Shown here piece after piece: positions 8,287-22,794 of a stretch of 64,000 nucleotides of DNA. Both the position numbers and the translations under genes were made by a program. Under the pieces are notes generated by a model that saw only the letters and a program-made list of their open reading frames with translations, was not told where the DNA came from and did not search any database. Position 1 is the stretch's first letter, and each line of letters opens with the position of its first letter. The stretch comes from Pseudomonas sp. Q11. GTDB lineage: Bacteria; Pseudomonadota; Gammaproteobacteria; Pseudomonadales; Pseudomonadaceae. Location: NCBI RefSeq assembly GCF_024494355.1, contig NZ_JAKNQY010000016.1:1-64000 (forward strand), in the 5' to 3' direction.

Positions 8287-9768
8287 TTACTCGAACCAGT
8301 GGGCTCGGGCGGCCATGATCAACTTGCCGGCACGATCATCGTCAATGCCGTCGATGTCGAGCAGATCGTCAATAGACTGCTCGGCCAGGTCTTCGCGGGT
8401 AATTACGCCGCGCACCGCCAGTTCCATCGCCAAATCCTTGTCCATGCCCTCAAGCGAGAGCAGGTCTTCGGCCGGATGGGCGTCTGCCAGCTTTTCCTCA
8501 GTAGCGATGGCCTTGGTCAACAAACGATCCTTGGCCCGAGCACGGAGCTCGTTGACGATGTCCTCGTCAAAGCCGTCGATGTTGAGCATTTCCTCCACCG
8601 GTACGTAGGCAATCTCTTCCAGGCTGGTAAAGCCTTCATCCACCAGCACCTGCGCCAGCTCCTCATCGACTTCAAGCTCTTCGATGAAGTTGCGCAGGAT
8701 ATCGCCGGTTTCAGCTTGCTGCTTAGCCTGGATGTCCGATTCGGTCATCACGTTCAGTGTCCAGCCAGTCAATTGGCTAGCCAGACGCACGTTCTGACCA
8801 CCGCGACCGATGGCCTGAGCGAGATTGTCTGCGCCAACGGCGATGTCCATGGCATGGGCATCCTCGTCGACGATAATTGCCGCCACTTCAGCTGGCGACA
8901 TGGCGTTGATCACGAACTGAGCCGGGTTGTCGTCCCACAGGACGATGTCCACACGCTCACCGCCCAACTCGCCGGATACGGCCTGGACACGCGAACCACG
9001 CATGCCAATGCAGGCACCTTGCGGGTCGATACGCTTGTCCTTGGAGCGGACCGCGATCTTGGCACGCGAACCCGGATCACGGGAGGCGGCCATTACTTCG
9101 ATCAGGCCTTCAGCAATTTCCGGCACTTCGATGCGGAACAACTCGATCAGCATTTCCGGCGCGGTACGCGACAGGATCAGCTGCGGGCCCCGGTTCTCGG
9201 TGCGGATTTCCTTGAGCAGCGCACGCAGTCGCACGCCAACCCGGAAAGTTTCGCGAGAAATGATGTCTTCACGAGCCAGCAACGCTTCGGCGTTGTTGCC
9301 CAAGTCGACGATCACGTTGTCGCGGGTGACTTTTTTCACGGTGCCGGAGATGATTTCCCCCAGGCGCTCGCGATAAGCATCGACGACTTGCGCACGCTCG
9401 GCTTCGCGAACTTTCTGCACGATGACCTGCTTGGCAGTTTGTGCAGCAATGCGACCGAACTCGATGGACTCGATCTTTTCCTCGACGACATCACCTACCT
9501 TGGCGCCAGGATGCGTTTCTGCAACCTTGCTTGGCCAGGTTTCAATAGCCGGGTCGTCCAGGTCGGCTTCTTCGACGACCGTCCAACGACGGAAAGTCTC
9601 ATAGGCCCCGGTGTGGCGATTGATTTCCACACGCAAATCAACTTCGTCTTCAAACCGCTTCTTGGTAGCAGTGGCCAGAGCCAGCTCCAGCGCTTCAAAA
9701 ATAACGTTAGCCGGTACGCCCTTTTCATTGGATACCGACTCAACAACCAGCAGTACTTCTTTGCTCAT
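8287..9768 (-). CDS. nusA: Transcription termination/antitermination protein NusA
   Basis: 493 residues. It binds RNA polymerase and controls pausing, intrinsic termination and rRNA antitermination. Order: N-terminal polymerase-binding domain (1-125), S1 (about 135-200), KH1-KH2 (around 200-345, with the GRGGQNVRLAS loop), then two acidic AR repeats, as in other gammaproteobacteria. The ATG at 9768 (MSKEVLL) is chosen over an upstream in-frame start that would add seven basic residues. It lies between rimP and infB in one operon. Confidence 0.97.
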   Translation of the reverse strand: MSKEVLLVVESVSNEKGVPANVIFEALELALATATKKRFEDEVDLRVEINRHTGAYETFRRWTVVEEADLDDPAIETWPSKVAETHPGAKVGDVVEEKIESIEFGRIAAQTAKQVIVQKVREAERAQVVDAYRERLGEIISGTVKKVTRDNVIVDLGNNAEALLAREDIISRETFRVGVRLRALLKEIRTENRGPQLILSRTAPEMLIELFRIEVPEIAEGLIEVMAASRDPGSRAKIAVRSKDKRIDPQGACIGMRGSRVQAVSGELGGERVDIVLWDDNPAQFVINAMSPAEVAAIIVDEDAHAMDIAVGADNLAQAIGRGGQNVRLASQLTGWTLNVMTESDIQAKQQAETGDILRNFIEELEVDEELAQVLVDEGFTSLEEIAYVPVEEMLNIDGFDEDIVNELRARAKDRLLTKAIATEEKLADAHPAEDLLSLEGMDKDLAMELAVRGVITREDLAEQSIDDLLDIDGIDDDRAGKLIMAARAHWFE

Positions 9769-9827
9769 CGTACGCCTCGCCTTTCGCAAGCCATTGGATC
9801 CGCGGGATCCGCAGTATCTGGCACGTA

Positions 9828-10286
9828 TCAGTCAAAACTGGGAATAATGTTGGCCTTGTCGATCATATCGATCGGCAACAGGAACTCATGGTCTTCTACC
9901 TGCACCACGACGTCCTGCTCTTCTACACCGCGCAGAAGGCCTTGAAAGTTGCGTCGACCTTCGAAAGGCGAGCGCAGCTTGATCTTCACTTGTTCACCGG
10001 CAAACGAAGCGAACTGTTCAAGGGTGAACAGAGGGCGTTCCATGCCAGGCGAGGAAACTTCAAGGGTGTATTCGGAGGTGATTGGATCTTCGACATCCAA
10101 TACACCGCTGATCTGACGGCTGACGATGGCGCAGTCATCCACCAATACGCCGCCTTCCTTATCAATATAAACGCGCAACAGTGAGTGGCGACCTTGAGCC
10201 GAAAACTCAATACCCCAGCATTCATAGCCAAGGGCCACGACCACCGGGGCCAACAAGGCCTGCAACTGTTCTAGCTTGCTCGACAC
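9828..10286 (-). CDS. rimP: Ribosome maturation factor RimP
   Basis: 152 residues; assists 30S maturation. It has an N-terminal alpha/beta domain with LEVSSPGMERPLF near residue 75 and a C-terminal SH3-like barrel. GTG at 10286 (VSSKLEQL) is preferred because AGGGGG lies about six bases upstream; the ATG at 10304 has no Shine-Dalgarno. First protein gene of the rimP-nusA-infB-rbfA-truB operon, downstream of the initiator tRNA gene. Confidence 0.95.
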   Translation of the reverse strand: MSSKLEQLQALLAPVVVALGYECWGIEFSAQGRHSLLRVYIDKEGGVLVDDCAIVSRQISGVLDVEDPITSEYTLEVSSPGMERPLFTLEQFASFAGEQVKIKLRSPFEGRRNFQGLLRGVEEQDVVVQVEDHEFLLPIDMIDKANIIPSFD

Positions 10287-10325
10287 CTGAACCCCCTCGT
10301 GCATGTTTGTGCATGCTGTGCAAAT

Positions 10326-10351
10326 AAAAAAAAATGGGCGAATAGCCCATC
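10326..10351 (-). terminator. Intrinsic terminator ahead of rimP
   Basis: ATGGGC-TATTC-GCCCAT followed by eight T on the minus strand. It ends about 40 bases before the rimP GTG. A second CG-rich hairpin (10359-10378) lies just upstream. Together with the metY terminator it should limit readthrough from the tRNA genes into the operon. Confidence 0.75.
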
Positions 10352-10396
10352 CCTGAAACGCCGTTGAACAGCGGCGTTATAAAGTGTCCAGCTAAC

Positions 10397-10420
10397 AAAA
10401 AGCCCCTTGGAAGGGGCCCC
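10397..10420 (-). terminator. Intrinsic terminator after tRNA-fMet
   Basis: GGGGCCCCTT/AAGGGGCT arms and a T-run (TTTTTG) on the minus strand, seven bases after the tRNA 3' end. Confidence 0.75.
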
Positions 10421-10426
10421 TGAAAC

Positions 10427-10503
<77 letters not shown>

Positions 10504-10570
10504 ACAAAGCTGGGGCGGAAGTATACGACCGATCCCTTACAGGGTCAATGTAACCCTTCCACCTACAAGA

Positions 10571-10589
10571 AAGCCCGCAATCGCGGGCT
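10571..10589 (-). terminator. Candidate terminator between tRNA-Leu and tRNA-fMet
   Basis: AGCCCGC-GATT-GCGGGCT followed by TTCTT on the minus strand, 12 bases after the tRNA-Leu 3' end. The T-run is interrupted, so efficiency is uncertain. Confidence 0.55.
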
Positions 10590-10600
10590 CTCCTGATAAT

Positions 10601-10687
10601 TGGTACCGAGAAGGGGACTCGAACCCCTACACCCTATGGGCACAACCACCTCAAGGTTGCGTGTCTACCAATTCCACCACCTCGGCA
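10601..10687 (-). tRNA. leuU: tRNA-Leu (anticodon GAG)
   Basis: 87 bases with the long variable arm of class II tRNAs and encoded CCA. Starts TGCCGAGG and ends CTCGGTACCA. The anticodon stem CAACC/GGTTG holds the loop TTGAGGT, giving GAG for CUC/CUU leucine codons. Lies 20 bases after secG, as secG-leuU does in E. coli. Confidence 0.95.
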
Positions 10688-10707
10688 ATACAGCGTTTGA
10701 AACCTTC

Positions 10708-11091
10708 TTACTTCTGCTCTTGAGCTGGAGGCACGTCAGTCGCCGGATTGGCCGACTGTTGCTCTTGAAGCACCGGGACATCATCAGAAGCCGGTTGTTG
10801 CTTTGGCACTTCCAACACTGCCGGGTTTGGCAAACCTACTTGAGTCAGCTCTTGAGCCTTCTCTTTAGCAAAGTAACCTAACCCCAAGCTGGTTATGAAG
10901 AAACCGGCGGCGAGTATAGCAGTAAGTTTACTAAGAAAGGTAGAGGAACCTTGGCTTCCGAACACAGTATTTGAAGCACCTGCACCGAAAGACGCACCAG
11001 CATCCGCACCTTTACCCTGCTGCAGCAATACCAGGGCAACTACACCCAATGCACCCAGCAGATGAAAAACGACTACGACTGTTTCCAGCAT
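10708..11091 (-). CDS. secG: Preprotein translocase subunit SecG
   Basis: 127 residues. A small partner of SecYE in the inner-membrane secretion channel. Two transmembrane helices (about 2-22 and 50-72) flank the cytoplasmic GASFGAGASNTVFGS loop typical of SecG. The C-terminal half is a Pro/Gln-rich tail. The start at 11091 (MLETVVVV) fits the family; the longer frame to 11139 runs into tpiA coding sequence. Confidence 0.95.
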   Translation of the reverse strand: MLETVVVVFHLLGALGVVALVLLQQGKGADAGASFGAGASNTVFGSQGSSTFLSKLTAILAAGFFITSLGLGYFAKEKAQELTQVGLPNPAVLEVPKQQPASDDVPVLQEQQSANPATDVPPAQEQK

Positions 11092-11095
11092 TTTT

Positions 11096-11851
11096 TCAGT
11101 TTCCCGCGGCGCGACAGATCGCACCGAACTCATCTGCATTCAGGGACGCTCCACCAATGAGCCCCCCATCGATATCCGGCATGCCGAACAGTTCGACCGC
11201 ATTGGCCGCCTTCACGCTGCCGCCGTATAGAAGCCGCACACCTCGTGCCACTTCAGAATTCTCTGCCGCCAACTGCGCACGGATGGCGGCGTGCACATCC
11301 TGCGCCTGTTGCGGCGAAGCAGTCAGCCCGGTGCCAATGGCCCAGACCGGCTCGTAAGCTATGACCGCCTTTACAAAAGCACCGACACCCAGATCCTCAA
11401 TGATACTGCCCAGCTGACGCCCGACAACCTCAAGGGTCTTCCCGGCCTCACGCTGCTCAAGGGTTTCCCCTACGCACAACACCGGAATCAGTCCACAGGC
11501 CTGAGCCGCAGCAAACTTGCGAATCAGAGCCTTGTCCTGTTCACCCATGATCATGCGACGCTCAGAGTGCCCGACCAAGACCAGGGAACAGCCTGCATCC
11601 ACCAGCTGACTCGGCGCGATTTCACCGGTCAACGCACCCTGCATGGATTCCACCGCAGAATTCTGCGCGCCGATCGAAATCGACTTGCCTTTCAAGCCAT
11701 CAACCACTTGGTTGATATACAAACAAGGCGGGAATACCGCGACGTCAACACCGCTTGACAAGGCCAGATGACGAAGGCCTTTGATCAGCTCAGCGACGCT
11801 GGCGCGGGTACCGTGCATCTTCCAGTTACCAGCTACCATAGGGCGACGCAT
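11096..11851 (-). CDS. tpiA: Triosephosphate isomerase
   Basis: 251 residues, standard length. Interconverts dihydroxyacetone phosphate and glyceraldehyde 3-phosphate. Shows the N-terminal GNWKMHG lysine, catalytic His in GHSERR near residue 95, and catalytic Glu in AYEPVWAIGTG near residue 165, plus the phosphate-binding LYGGSV. Four bases upstream of secG, downstream of glmM. Confidence 0.98.
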   Translation of the reverse strand: MRRPMVAGNWKMHGTRASVAELIKGLRHLALSSGVDVAVFPPCLYINQVVDGLKGKSISIGAQNSAVESMQGALTGEIAPSQLVDAGCSLVLVGHSERRMIMGEQDKALIRKFAAAQACGLIPVLCVGETLEQREAGKTLEVVGRQLGSIIEDLGVGAFVKAVIAYEPVWAIGTGLTASPQQAQDVHAAIRAQLAAENSEVARGVRLLYGGSVKAANAVELFGMPDIDGGLIGGASLNADEFGAICRAAGN

Positions 11852-11917
11852 GCTGTACCTCGTCGGTCAAAGTGGGCGCAGATGTTACCCAACCGATTCA
11901 TGACTGGCAAGCCGAAT

Positions 11918-13255
11918 TCAGGCAGAAACTTCAGTAACAAGCTTCGCCAGCTCTTCAGCATAACCGCGGACCTGTGCTTCATCCTCGCCTTCGACCATGA
12001 CCCGCACCAACGGCTCGGTACCCGACTTGCGCAGTAGCACGCGCCCACGCCCGGCCATAGCCTGCGTTACACGCTCGCTGGCCTGCTTGACCGTCGCATG
12101 CTCCAGAGGGTTCGCACCACCGCCGAAACGCACATTGATCAGCACCTGCGGACATTTGCGCAATGCCTGACGCGACTGTGCAAGCCCTTCATTGCGCGCC
12201 TTGAGCGCCATCAGCACTTGCAGGGCAGCAATAATCGCATCGCCAGTCGTTGTGTGGTCAAAACAAACGATATGCCCGGAGTTCTCACCGCCGACCACCC
12301 AATTGCGCTCCAGCAGCTCCGAGATCACATAGCGATCACCGACGTTGGCCCGCACAAAGGGAATATCCAGGTCCGCCAGGGCCAGCTCGAGCCCGAGATT
12401 GCTCATCAACGTCCCCACCACGCCGCCCTGCAGCTTGCCGCGCCCGTGCAGATCGCGAGCAATGATGAACAGCAGCTCATCACCATCGACGACAGCGCCA
12501 GTGTGATCAACCATCAGGACCCGATCACCATCACCATCAAAGGCAATCCCGAGATCCGCCTGCTCGGCCAGCACAGCCGCTTGCAGTGCCTCGGTATGGG
12601 TGGAACCGCAGTTGTGGTTGATGTTCAGCCCGTTAGGCTGGGCGGAGAGCACGACAACCTCAGCCCCCAACTCGCGAAATACGCTTGGCGCGACTTTATA
12701 GGTCGCACCATGAGCGCAATCGACGACGATTTTCAGGCCCGAAAAGCTCGTGCCGGTTGGCACGCTGCCCTTGCAGAACTCAATGTAACGACCTGACGCA
12801 TCGTTGATCCGCGACACTTTACCGATCTTGCTCGACTCAACCACAGTCATCGGCGTGTCCAGCAGCTCCTCGATCATCAGCTCGATATCATCCGGCAGCT
12901 TGGTGCCCTGGCCGGAGAAGAACTTGATGCCATTGTCATCATGCGGGTTGTGCGAAGCACTGATCACGATGCCTGCCTGGGCCTGGAACGTACGCGTCAG
13001 GTAGGCAATGGCCGGCGTCGGCATCGGCCCCAGCAGCATCACATCGGCGCCCGCCGACGTCAGGCCGGCCTCAAGGGCCGATTCGAACATGTAGCCGGAA
13101 ATTCGCGTGTCCTTGCCAACCAGTACTTTGCAGGCACCCATCTTGCGGAACGCCATACCGGCAGCCCAGCCGAGCTTGAGCATGAAATCAGGGGTAATGG
13201 GGTATTCGCCGACCCGACCACGAATACCGTCGGTGCCAAAGTATTTCTTGCTCAT
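11918..13255 (-). CDS. glmM: Phosphoglucosamine mutase
   Basis: 445 residues. Converts glucosamine 6-phosphate to glucosamine 1-phosphate for UDP-GlcNAc, and so for peptidoglycan and LPS. Motifs: the phosphoserine loop SASHNPHDDNG near residue 100, the metal-binding DGDGDRV near 240, the sugar-binding GGENSGH near 325 and the phosphate loop RKSGTEPLVRVM near 410. Between folP and tpiA, a conserved order. Confidence 0.98.
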   Translation of the reverse strand: MSKKYFGTDGIRGRVGEYPITPDFMLKLGWAAGMAFRKMGACKVLVGKDTRISGYMFESALEAGLTSAGADVMLLGPMPTPAIAYLTRTFQAQAGIVISASHNPHDDNGIKFFSGQGTKLPDDIELMIEELLDTPMTVVESSKIGKVSRINDASGRYIEFCKGSVPTGTSFSGLKIVVDCAHGATYKVAPSVFRELGAEVVVLSAQPNGLNINHNCGSTHTEALQAAVLAEQADLGIAFDGDGDRVLMVDHTGAVVDGDELLFIIARDLHGRGKLQGGVVGTLMSNLGLELALADLDIPFVRANVGDRYVISELLERNWVVGGENSGHIVCFDHTTTGDAIIAALQVLMALKARNEGLAQSRQALRKCPQVLINVRFGGGANPLEHATVKQASERVTQAMAGRGRVLLRKSGTEPLVRVMVEGEDEAQVRGYAEELAKLVTEVSA

Positions 13256-13271
13256 AAGTGCTCCGTCATTC

Positions 13272-14123
13272 TTATTCGGCTGAATCCACTGCTGCGATCA
13301 TCCGCACGACATCCATCGTTTCGGCTACATCATGCACCCGCAATATGCGCGCGCCTTTTGTAATGGCCAGGGCCGCCAGCGCAAGACCGCCGTACAGGCG
13401 CTCCCCCACGGGGCGACCCAGGGCATTGCCTATCATGCTCTTTCGCGAAACCCCGACCAACAGGGGCCGCCCCAGGGCATGCAAGGCTTCCATATGTTTG
13501 AACAGACTCAGGTTGTGAGCCAGTGTCTTGGCAAAGCCGAACCCGGGATCAAGAATGATCCGCTGCGCAGGAATGCCTGCGGCGGCACACTGATCCAGGC
13601 GCTCCACCAGAAACTCACCAACTTCCCTGGTCACATCATGATAGTACGGGTCGTTCTGCATGGTTCCGGGTTCGCCCAGCATATGCATCAGGCATACCGG
13701 CAATTCCGTAGCCGCTGCGGCATCCAGGGCGCCATCGCGCTGCAAGGAGCGAACGTCGTTGATCAGCCCCGCTCCAAGCCGCGCAGTTTCACGCATGACC
13801 GCTGGCGTGGATGTATCCACCGAGATTATGACATCAAGCTCGCGATGGATGCGCTCGACAATCGGTGCCACGCGCTCCAGCTCTTCGGTAGGCGAAACTG
13901 CCCGCGCGCCCGGCCGGGTCGACTCACCGCCGACATCGATCAGTGTCGCGCCGGCGGCGACCATGGCTTCGGCATGCCGCAACGCAGCATCAAGCTGACT
14001 GAATCGACCGCCGTCGGAAAAGGAATCGGGAGTGACATTGAGAATGCCCATGACATGGACATGGGACAAATCAAGAACCCGGTTGCCGCAAGGCAACCGG
14101 GTTGAGGACTGAACAGAAGTCAT
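13272..14123 (-). CDS. folP: Dihydropteroate synthase
   Basis: 283 residues, a TIM barrel of the folate pathway that joins p-aminobenzoate to the pterin pyrophosphate; the sulfonamide target. Signatures are GILNVTPDSFSDGG near residue 26, DVGGESTRPGA near 62 and the C-terminal RVHDV. The ATG lies 8 bases past the ftsH stop with AAGG as ribosome site inside the ftsH end, so it is translated from the ftsH message. Confidence 0.97.
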   Translation of the reverse strand: MTSVQSSTRLPCGNRVLDLSHVHVMGILNVTPDSFSDGGRFSQLDAALRHAEAMVAAGATLIDVGGESTRPGARAVSPTEELERVAPIVERIHRELDVIISVDTSTPAVMRETARLGAGLINDVRSLQRDGALDAAAATELPVCLMHMLGEPGTMQNDPYYHDVTREVGEFLVERLDQCAAAGIPAQRIILDPGFGFAKTLAHNLSLFKHMEALHALGRPLLVGVSRKSMIGNALGRPVGERLYGGLALAALAITKGARILRVHDVAETMDVVRMIAAVDSAE

Positions 14124-14131
14124 TTCAAGCC

Positions 14132-16045
<1,914 letters not shown>

Positions 16046-16237
16046 ATCGTTCAATTAACTACCCTCTGAAGCAAGCTCCGCTACTGGCGCGCGCTTCGCA
16101 TGATATTCACCGGCCTAACTTACTACATTACCTGCAACTCTGGCAGGCGCCGTCTGTAACCCTTTGTGAAACTTTGACCGGGTAATTTTCGTTACACGGC
16201 CTTTGCAAGGCGAGACAAAAAAAACTATCGGCCTTTA

Positions 16238-16888
16238 TCAAAGACGCTCATCGCTGGCTGCGCCTTCAATTCCCCGGAACCCCCGCGCCAGCAGATACTG
16301 CTCACGAGAGCGATCACGCGACGACAATGGCTTGCGCATCTGCACCTTGTCGAACAACTTGCGCATCCCTTTGTGGTATTCGTCAAAACCTTCACCCTGG
16401 AAGACCTTGATCAGAAAATCACCACCGGGGCGCAAAACCCGCCCGGCAAGATCCAGGGCCAGCTCGCTGAGGAACATTGCCCGGGGCATGTCAACAGCTG
16501 CCAATCCACTCATATTGGGGGCCATATCGGAAATCACAAGGTCAACCTGCGTATTTCCGACAGCCTCGAGAATCTGCGCCAGCACAGCGTCTTCCGTGAA
16601 ATCGCCCTGGATAAAGGTCACGTCGGGGATGCTGTCCATTTCCAGGATGTCGGAAGCAATCAATCGCCCCTGACCGCCGATCAGACGACTGGTCACCTGA
16701 GACCAGCCCCCCGGCGCGGCGCCGAGGTCGATCACGGTCATGCCAGGGCGGATCAGACGATCCTTTTCCTGGATTTCCAGCAATTTATAGCTGGCACGAG
16801 AACGATAGCCGTCTTTTTGCGCCATTTTGACGTACGGATCGTTGAAATGCTCTCTGAGCCAGTTCTGGCTAGTCTTGGAACGGGCCAC
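16238..16888 (-). CDS. rlmE: 23S rRNA (uridine(2552)-2'-O)-methyltransferase
   Basis: 216 residues (RrmJ/FtsJ). Methylates U2552 in the A loop at a late step of 50S assembly and is heat-inducible in E. coli. Rossmann methyltransferase with DLGAAPGGWSQV near residue 55 for SAM and the K-D-K-E tetrad (Lys in ASYKLLEI, Asp in ISDMAPN, Lys in FLIKVFQGEG, and a C-terminal Glu). Neighbours ftsH and divergent yhbY match E. coli. Confidence 0.97.
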   Translation of the reverse strand: MARSKTSQNWLREHFNDPYVKMAQKDGYRSRASYKLLEIQEKDRLIRPGMTVIDLGAAPGGWSQVTSRLIGGQGRLIASDILEMDSIPDVTFIQGDFTEDAVLAQILEAVGNTQVDLVISDMAPNMSGLAAVDMPRAMFLSELALDLAGRVLRPGGDFLIKVFQGEGFDEYHKGMRKLFDKVQMRKPLSSRDRSREQYLLARGFRGIEGAASDERL

Positions 16889-16995
16889 GGGCCACCTCTA
16901 AAAAATAAAACGGGTCGTGATTAACTGGGCGGTCCCGGACTCGCTCGGGTAAACTGGCCGCCGCTTTTTACAAGATCAGACGCAGGGGTCAGATT

Positions 16996-17304
16996 ATGCC
17001 GCTCACTCAAGAGCAGAAGAAACAATACAAATCCATTGGCCACCATCTGAAACCGGTTTTGACTGTGGCTGACAACGGTTTGACTGAAGGTGTTCTAGCT
17101 GAACTGGAACGCGCCTTGGGCGATCATGAGCTTATCAAGATCAAGCTCAACATTCTCGATCGTGAAGCCCGCCTGGCTGCCGTTGCTGAACTGTGCAAGA
17201 CCGGCAAGGCAGACCTGGTGCAGGTCATCGGCAAGATGGCACTGATTTATCGCAAGAATTTCAGCGTCAACAAACAACTGTCGAACGTTCACCGCTTCAA
17301 GTAA
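16996..17304 (+). CDS. yhbY: CRS1/YhbY-type RNA-binding protein
   Basis: 102 residues forming one CRM domain: MPLTQEQKKQYKSIGHHLKPV at the start, then the GLTEGVLAELERAL helix region and a basic C-terminus. E. coli YhbY associates with pre-50S particles. It is transcribed divergently from rlmE, consistent with a role in 50S biogenesis. Confidence 0.93.
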   Translation: MPLTQEQKKQYKSIGHHLKPVLTVADNGLTEGVLAELERALGDHELIKIKLNILDREARLAAVAELCKTGKADLVQVIGKMALIYRKNFSVNKQLSNVHRFK

Positions 17305-17314
17305 TGCCAAAGGG

Positions 17315-17719
17315 TCAAGGGTGCGCTTCGCGCGCCCTGCTGCTCCATCCGGGTACCGGTTGCAACACCAGCACCAGCCCGGAAAAGCCCAGCACCAGGT
17401 AACTGAATACCTGCCACAGGTTCGCATCCGGCCAGCCGAGACGCACAGCAAGAAACATCCCGCACGCATACAGCGACATGAGCAGCAACTGCCCACGAAT
17501 GTCGCGCCATAGACTATCCAGGCCCTCGGCCTGAACCAGCACCAAAGCCTGAAACACTACGCACGCTGAGGAAAACCCCACCAGAAGCGACGTCAGCATA
17601 GCCGCGATTTCATCGATGAGCAGCGGCGCCAGGCCGATTCGACCCAGCACCGGCAGCAAACCGACATGCAACAACCAGACGCCGCCCACCCACAACATCT
17701 GGGTGAGCTGCCAGATCAT
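17315..17719 (-). CDS. Four-helix membrane protein, DUF4149-like
   Basis: 134 residues from the ATG at 17719 with about four hydrophobic segments (near 2-22, 35-58, 70-90, 98-118). It resembles the DUF4149 family of unknown function found beside greA in pseudomonads. The ATG has no good ribosome site; an in-frame CTG eight codons upstream is six bases from AAGG and could be an unusual start. It ends 10 bases from the convergent yhbY. Function is not known. Confidence 0.75.
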   Translation of the reverse strand: MIWQLTQMLWVGGVWLLHVGLLPVLGRIGLAPLLIDEIAAMLTSLLVGFSSACVVFQALVLVQAEGLDSLWRDIRGQLLLMSLYACGMFLAVRLGWPDANLWQVFSYLVLGFSGLVLVLQPVPGWSSRAREAHP

Positions 17720-17747
17720 GGCGCCGGCTCGCAGCGGACGCCTTCGC

Positions 17748-18226
17748 TCAGATGTGACGGACTTCGACAATCTCATACTCGATGACACCACCCGGTGTCT
17801 TCACAGCCACCACGTCACCCTCTTCCTTGGCAATCAAGGCGCGAGCAATGGGAGAGCCTACGGAAATCTTGCCGAGCTTGATGTCCGCCTCGTCCTCACC
17901 AACGATCTGGTAGGTGACGCTCTCATCGGTCTCAACGTTAGCGATTTCTACCGTGGTGCCAAAAATGACCTTGCCGGTGTGCGGGATCGTCGTGACATCA
18001 ATGATCACAGCATTCTGCATGCGACCTTCGATATCACGGACACGCGCCTCGACCATACCCTGCTCCTCGCGGGCAGCATGGTACTCGGCGTTTTCCTTGA
18101 GATCGCCCAGCTCACGCGCTTCGCCAATCGCCTGGCTCAAGCGCGGGCGCTCGACCTTGGTCAGGTGAGCGTGTTCTTCTTCCAGGGCGCGAGCGCCCTG
18201 AACAGTCATCGGGTATTTGGTTATGC

Positions 18227-18230
<4 letters not shown>
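17748..18230 (-). CDS. greA: Transcription elongation factor GreA
   Basis: 160 residues. Rescues backtracked RNA polymerase by stimulating transcript cleavage. The N-terminal coiled coil (1-75) ends in the acidic tip region ARELGDLKENAEY; the C-terminal FKBP-like domain includes GKVIFGTTVE and SPIARALI. Its ATG overlaps the carB TGA by four bases (ATGA), so it is coupled to carAB, a conserved arrangement in pseudomonads. Confidence 0.97.
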
Positions 18231-21448
<3,218 letters not shown>

Positions 21449-21553
21449 GGGTTTGTCACTCAAATCCGCAGGTCAGTCGGCTAGGCCGTCGAACAATCTT
21501 TGCAGCGCCCAAGGGGACCACCGGTTTCGGGGCCACCCTCGGGCTTCACGCGG

Positions 21554-22690
21554 TCAGCGTCGCTTGGCCATCTCGGTGATGAAGCGATCGAACAGCGGCG
21601 CTACATCGTTCGGGCCCGGGCTCGCTTCAGGGTGGCCCTGGAAGCTGAATGCGCTCTTGTCGGTACGCTCGATGCCTTGCAGCGTGCCGTCGAACAGCGA
21701 CTTATGGATCGCCCGCACGTTTGCCGGCAGGGTCGCTTCATCCACCGCAAAACCGTGGTTCTGGCTGGTGATCATCACCACACCAGTGTCCAGGTCCTGG
21801 ACCGGGTGGTTGGCACCGTGGTGGCCATGACCCATTTTCAAGGTCTTGGCGCCCGAAGCGAGGGCCAGCAACTGATGACCGAGGCAGATGCCGAACACCG
21901 GGATCTCGGTTTCCAGCACGTCTTTGATCGCCTGGATAGCGTAGTCGCAAGGCTCGGGGTCACCCGGGCCGTTGGACAGGAACACGCCATCCGGGTTGAG
22001 GGCCAGGACATCTGCCGCCGGGGTTTGCGCTGGCACCACGGTCACGCGGCAACCACGCTCAACGAGCATGCGCAGGATGTTGAGCTTGACGCCGTAGTCG
22101 TAAGCGACCACGTGGTATGGCAGTTCGGAGGCTTCGATCGTCGCGTGGCTGTCGGTTTTCAGGTCCCAGACCGTGGAGCGCCACTCGTACTGCTTCTTGG
22201 TGCTGACGACTTTCGCCAGATCCATGCCTTTTAGGCCAGGGAAGCCCTGGGCAGCGGCGATGGCGGCCTCTTCAGTGATGTGGTCACCGGCCATGATGCA
22301 GCCGTTCTGCGCGCCTTTCTCGCGAAGGATGCGGGTCAGGCGACGGGTGTCGATACCGGCGATTGCCACAACGTTGTTGGCTTTCAGGTAGTCGGACAGG
22401 GACATGGTGTTACGCCAGTTGCTCGCTACCAGCGGCAGGTCACGGATGACCAGGCCGGCGGACCAGACACGATCGGACTCGGCATCTTGCGGCGTGGTGC
22501 CGGTGTTGCCGATGTGCGGGTAAGTCAAAGTAACGATTTGCTGGGCGTAGGAAGGATCGGTAAGAATTTCCTGATAGCCGGTCATTGCGGTGTTAAACAC
22601 CACCTCACCAACGGTCTGGCCGTCGGCTCCAATGGCTTCGCCGCGAAAGATGCTGCCATCAGCAAGGGCGAGTATGGCTGGCTTAGTCAA
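21554..22690 (-). CDS. carA: Carbamoyl-phosphate synthase small subunit
   Basis: 378 residues. The glutaminase subunit that feeds ammonia to CarB. The N-terminal half is specific to CarA; the C-terminal half is a class I amidotransferase with the nucleophile in PVFGICLGHQLLA near residue 265 and the catalytic His in FQGHPEASPGP near 350. The start is TTG (TTGACTAAGCCA), five bases after GGGAGG; no ATG fits. The 5' leader holds an intrinsic terminator (22735-22772) and a possible arginine-rich leader peptide. Confidence 0.97.
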   Translation of the reverse strand: MTKPAILALADGSIFRGEAIGADGQTVGEVVFNTAMTGYQEILTDPSYAQQIVTLTYPHIGNTGTTPQDAESDRVWSAGLVIRDLPLVASNWRNTMSLSDYLKANNVVAIAGIDTRRLTRILREKGAQNGCIMAGDHITEEAAIAAAQGFPGLKGMDLAKVVSTKKQYEWRSTVWDLKTDSHATIEASELPYHVVAYDYGVKLNILRMLVERGCRVTVVPAQTPAADVLALNPDGVFLSNGPGDPEPCDYAIQAIKDVLETEIPVFGICLGHQLLALASGAKTLKMGHGHHGANHPVQDLDTGVVMITSQNHGFAVDEATLPANVRAIHKSLFDGTLQGIERTDKSAFSFQGHPEASPGPNDVAPLFDRFITEMAKRR

Positions 22691-22734
22691 GAAGACCTCC
22701 CGTAAATAAAGCCTGAAAGGGCGATCGCAGGTTG

Positions 22735-22772
22735 TAAAAAAGCGGAGTGACGTATGGACACGTCACCCCGCT
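22735..22772 (-). promoter_or_regulatory. Candidate transcription attenuator in the carA leader
   Basis: On the minus strand AGCGGGGTGACGT and ACGTCACTCCGCT form a thirteen-base stem with one mismatch and a six-base loop, followed directly by TTTTTT. It lies 45 bases before the carA start and is separate from the dapB terminator, so it can only act on carA leader transcripts. A 12-codon frame (22811-22776, GTG start, CGC AGA arginine pair, TGA stop) ends three bases before the stem. No ribosome site is visible for it. Confidence 0.6.
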
Positions 22773-22794
22773 TGTTCACTGAATTATTCTGCGC

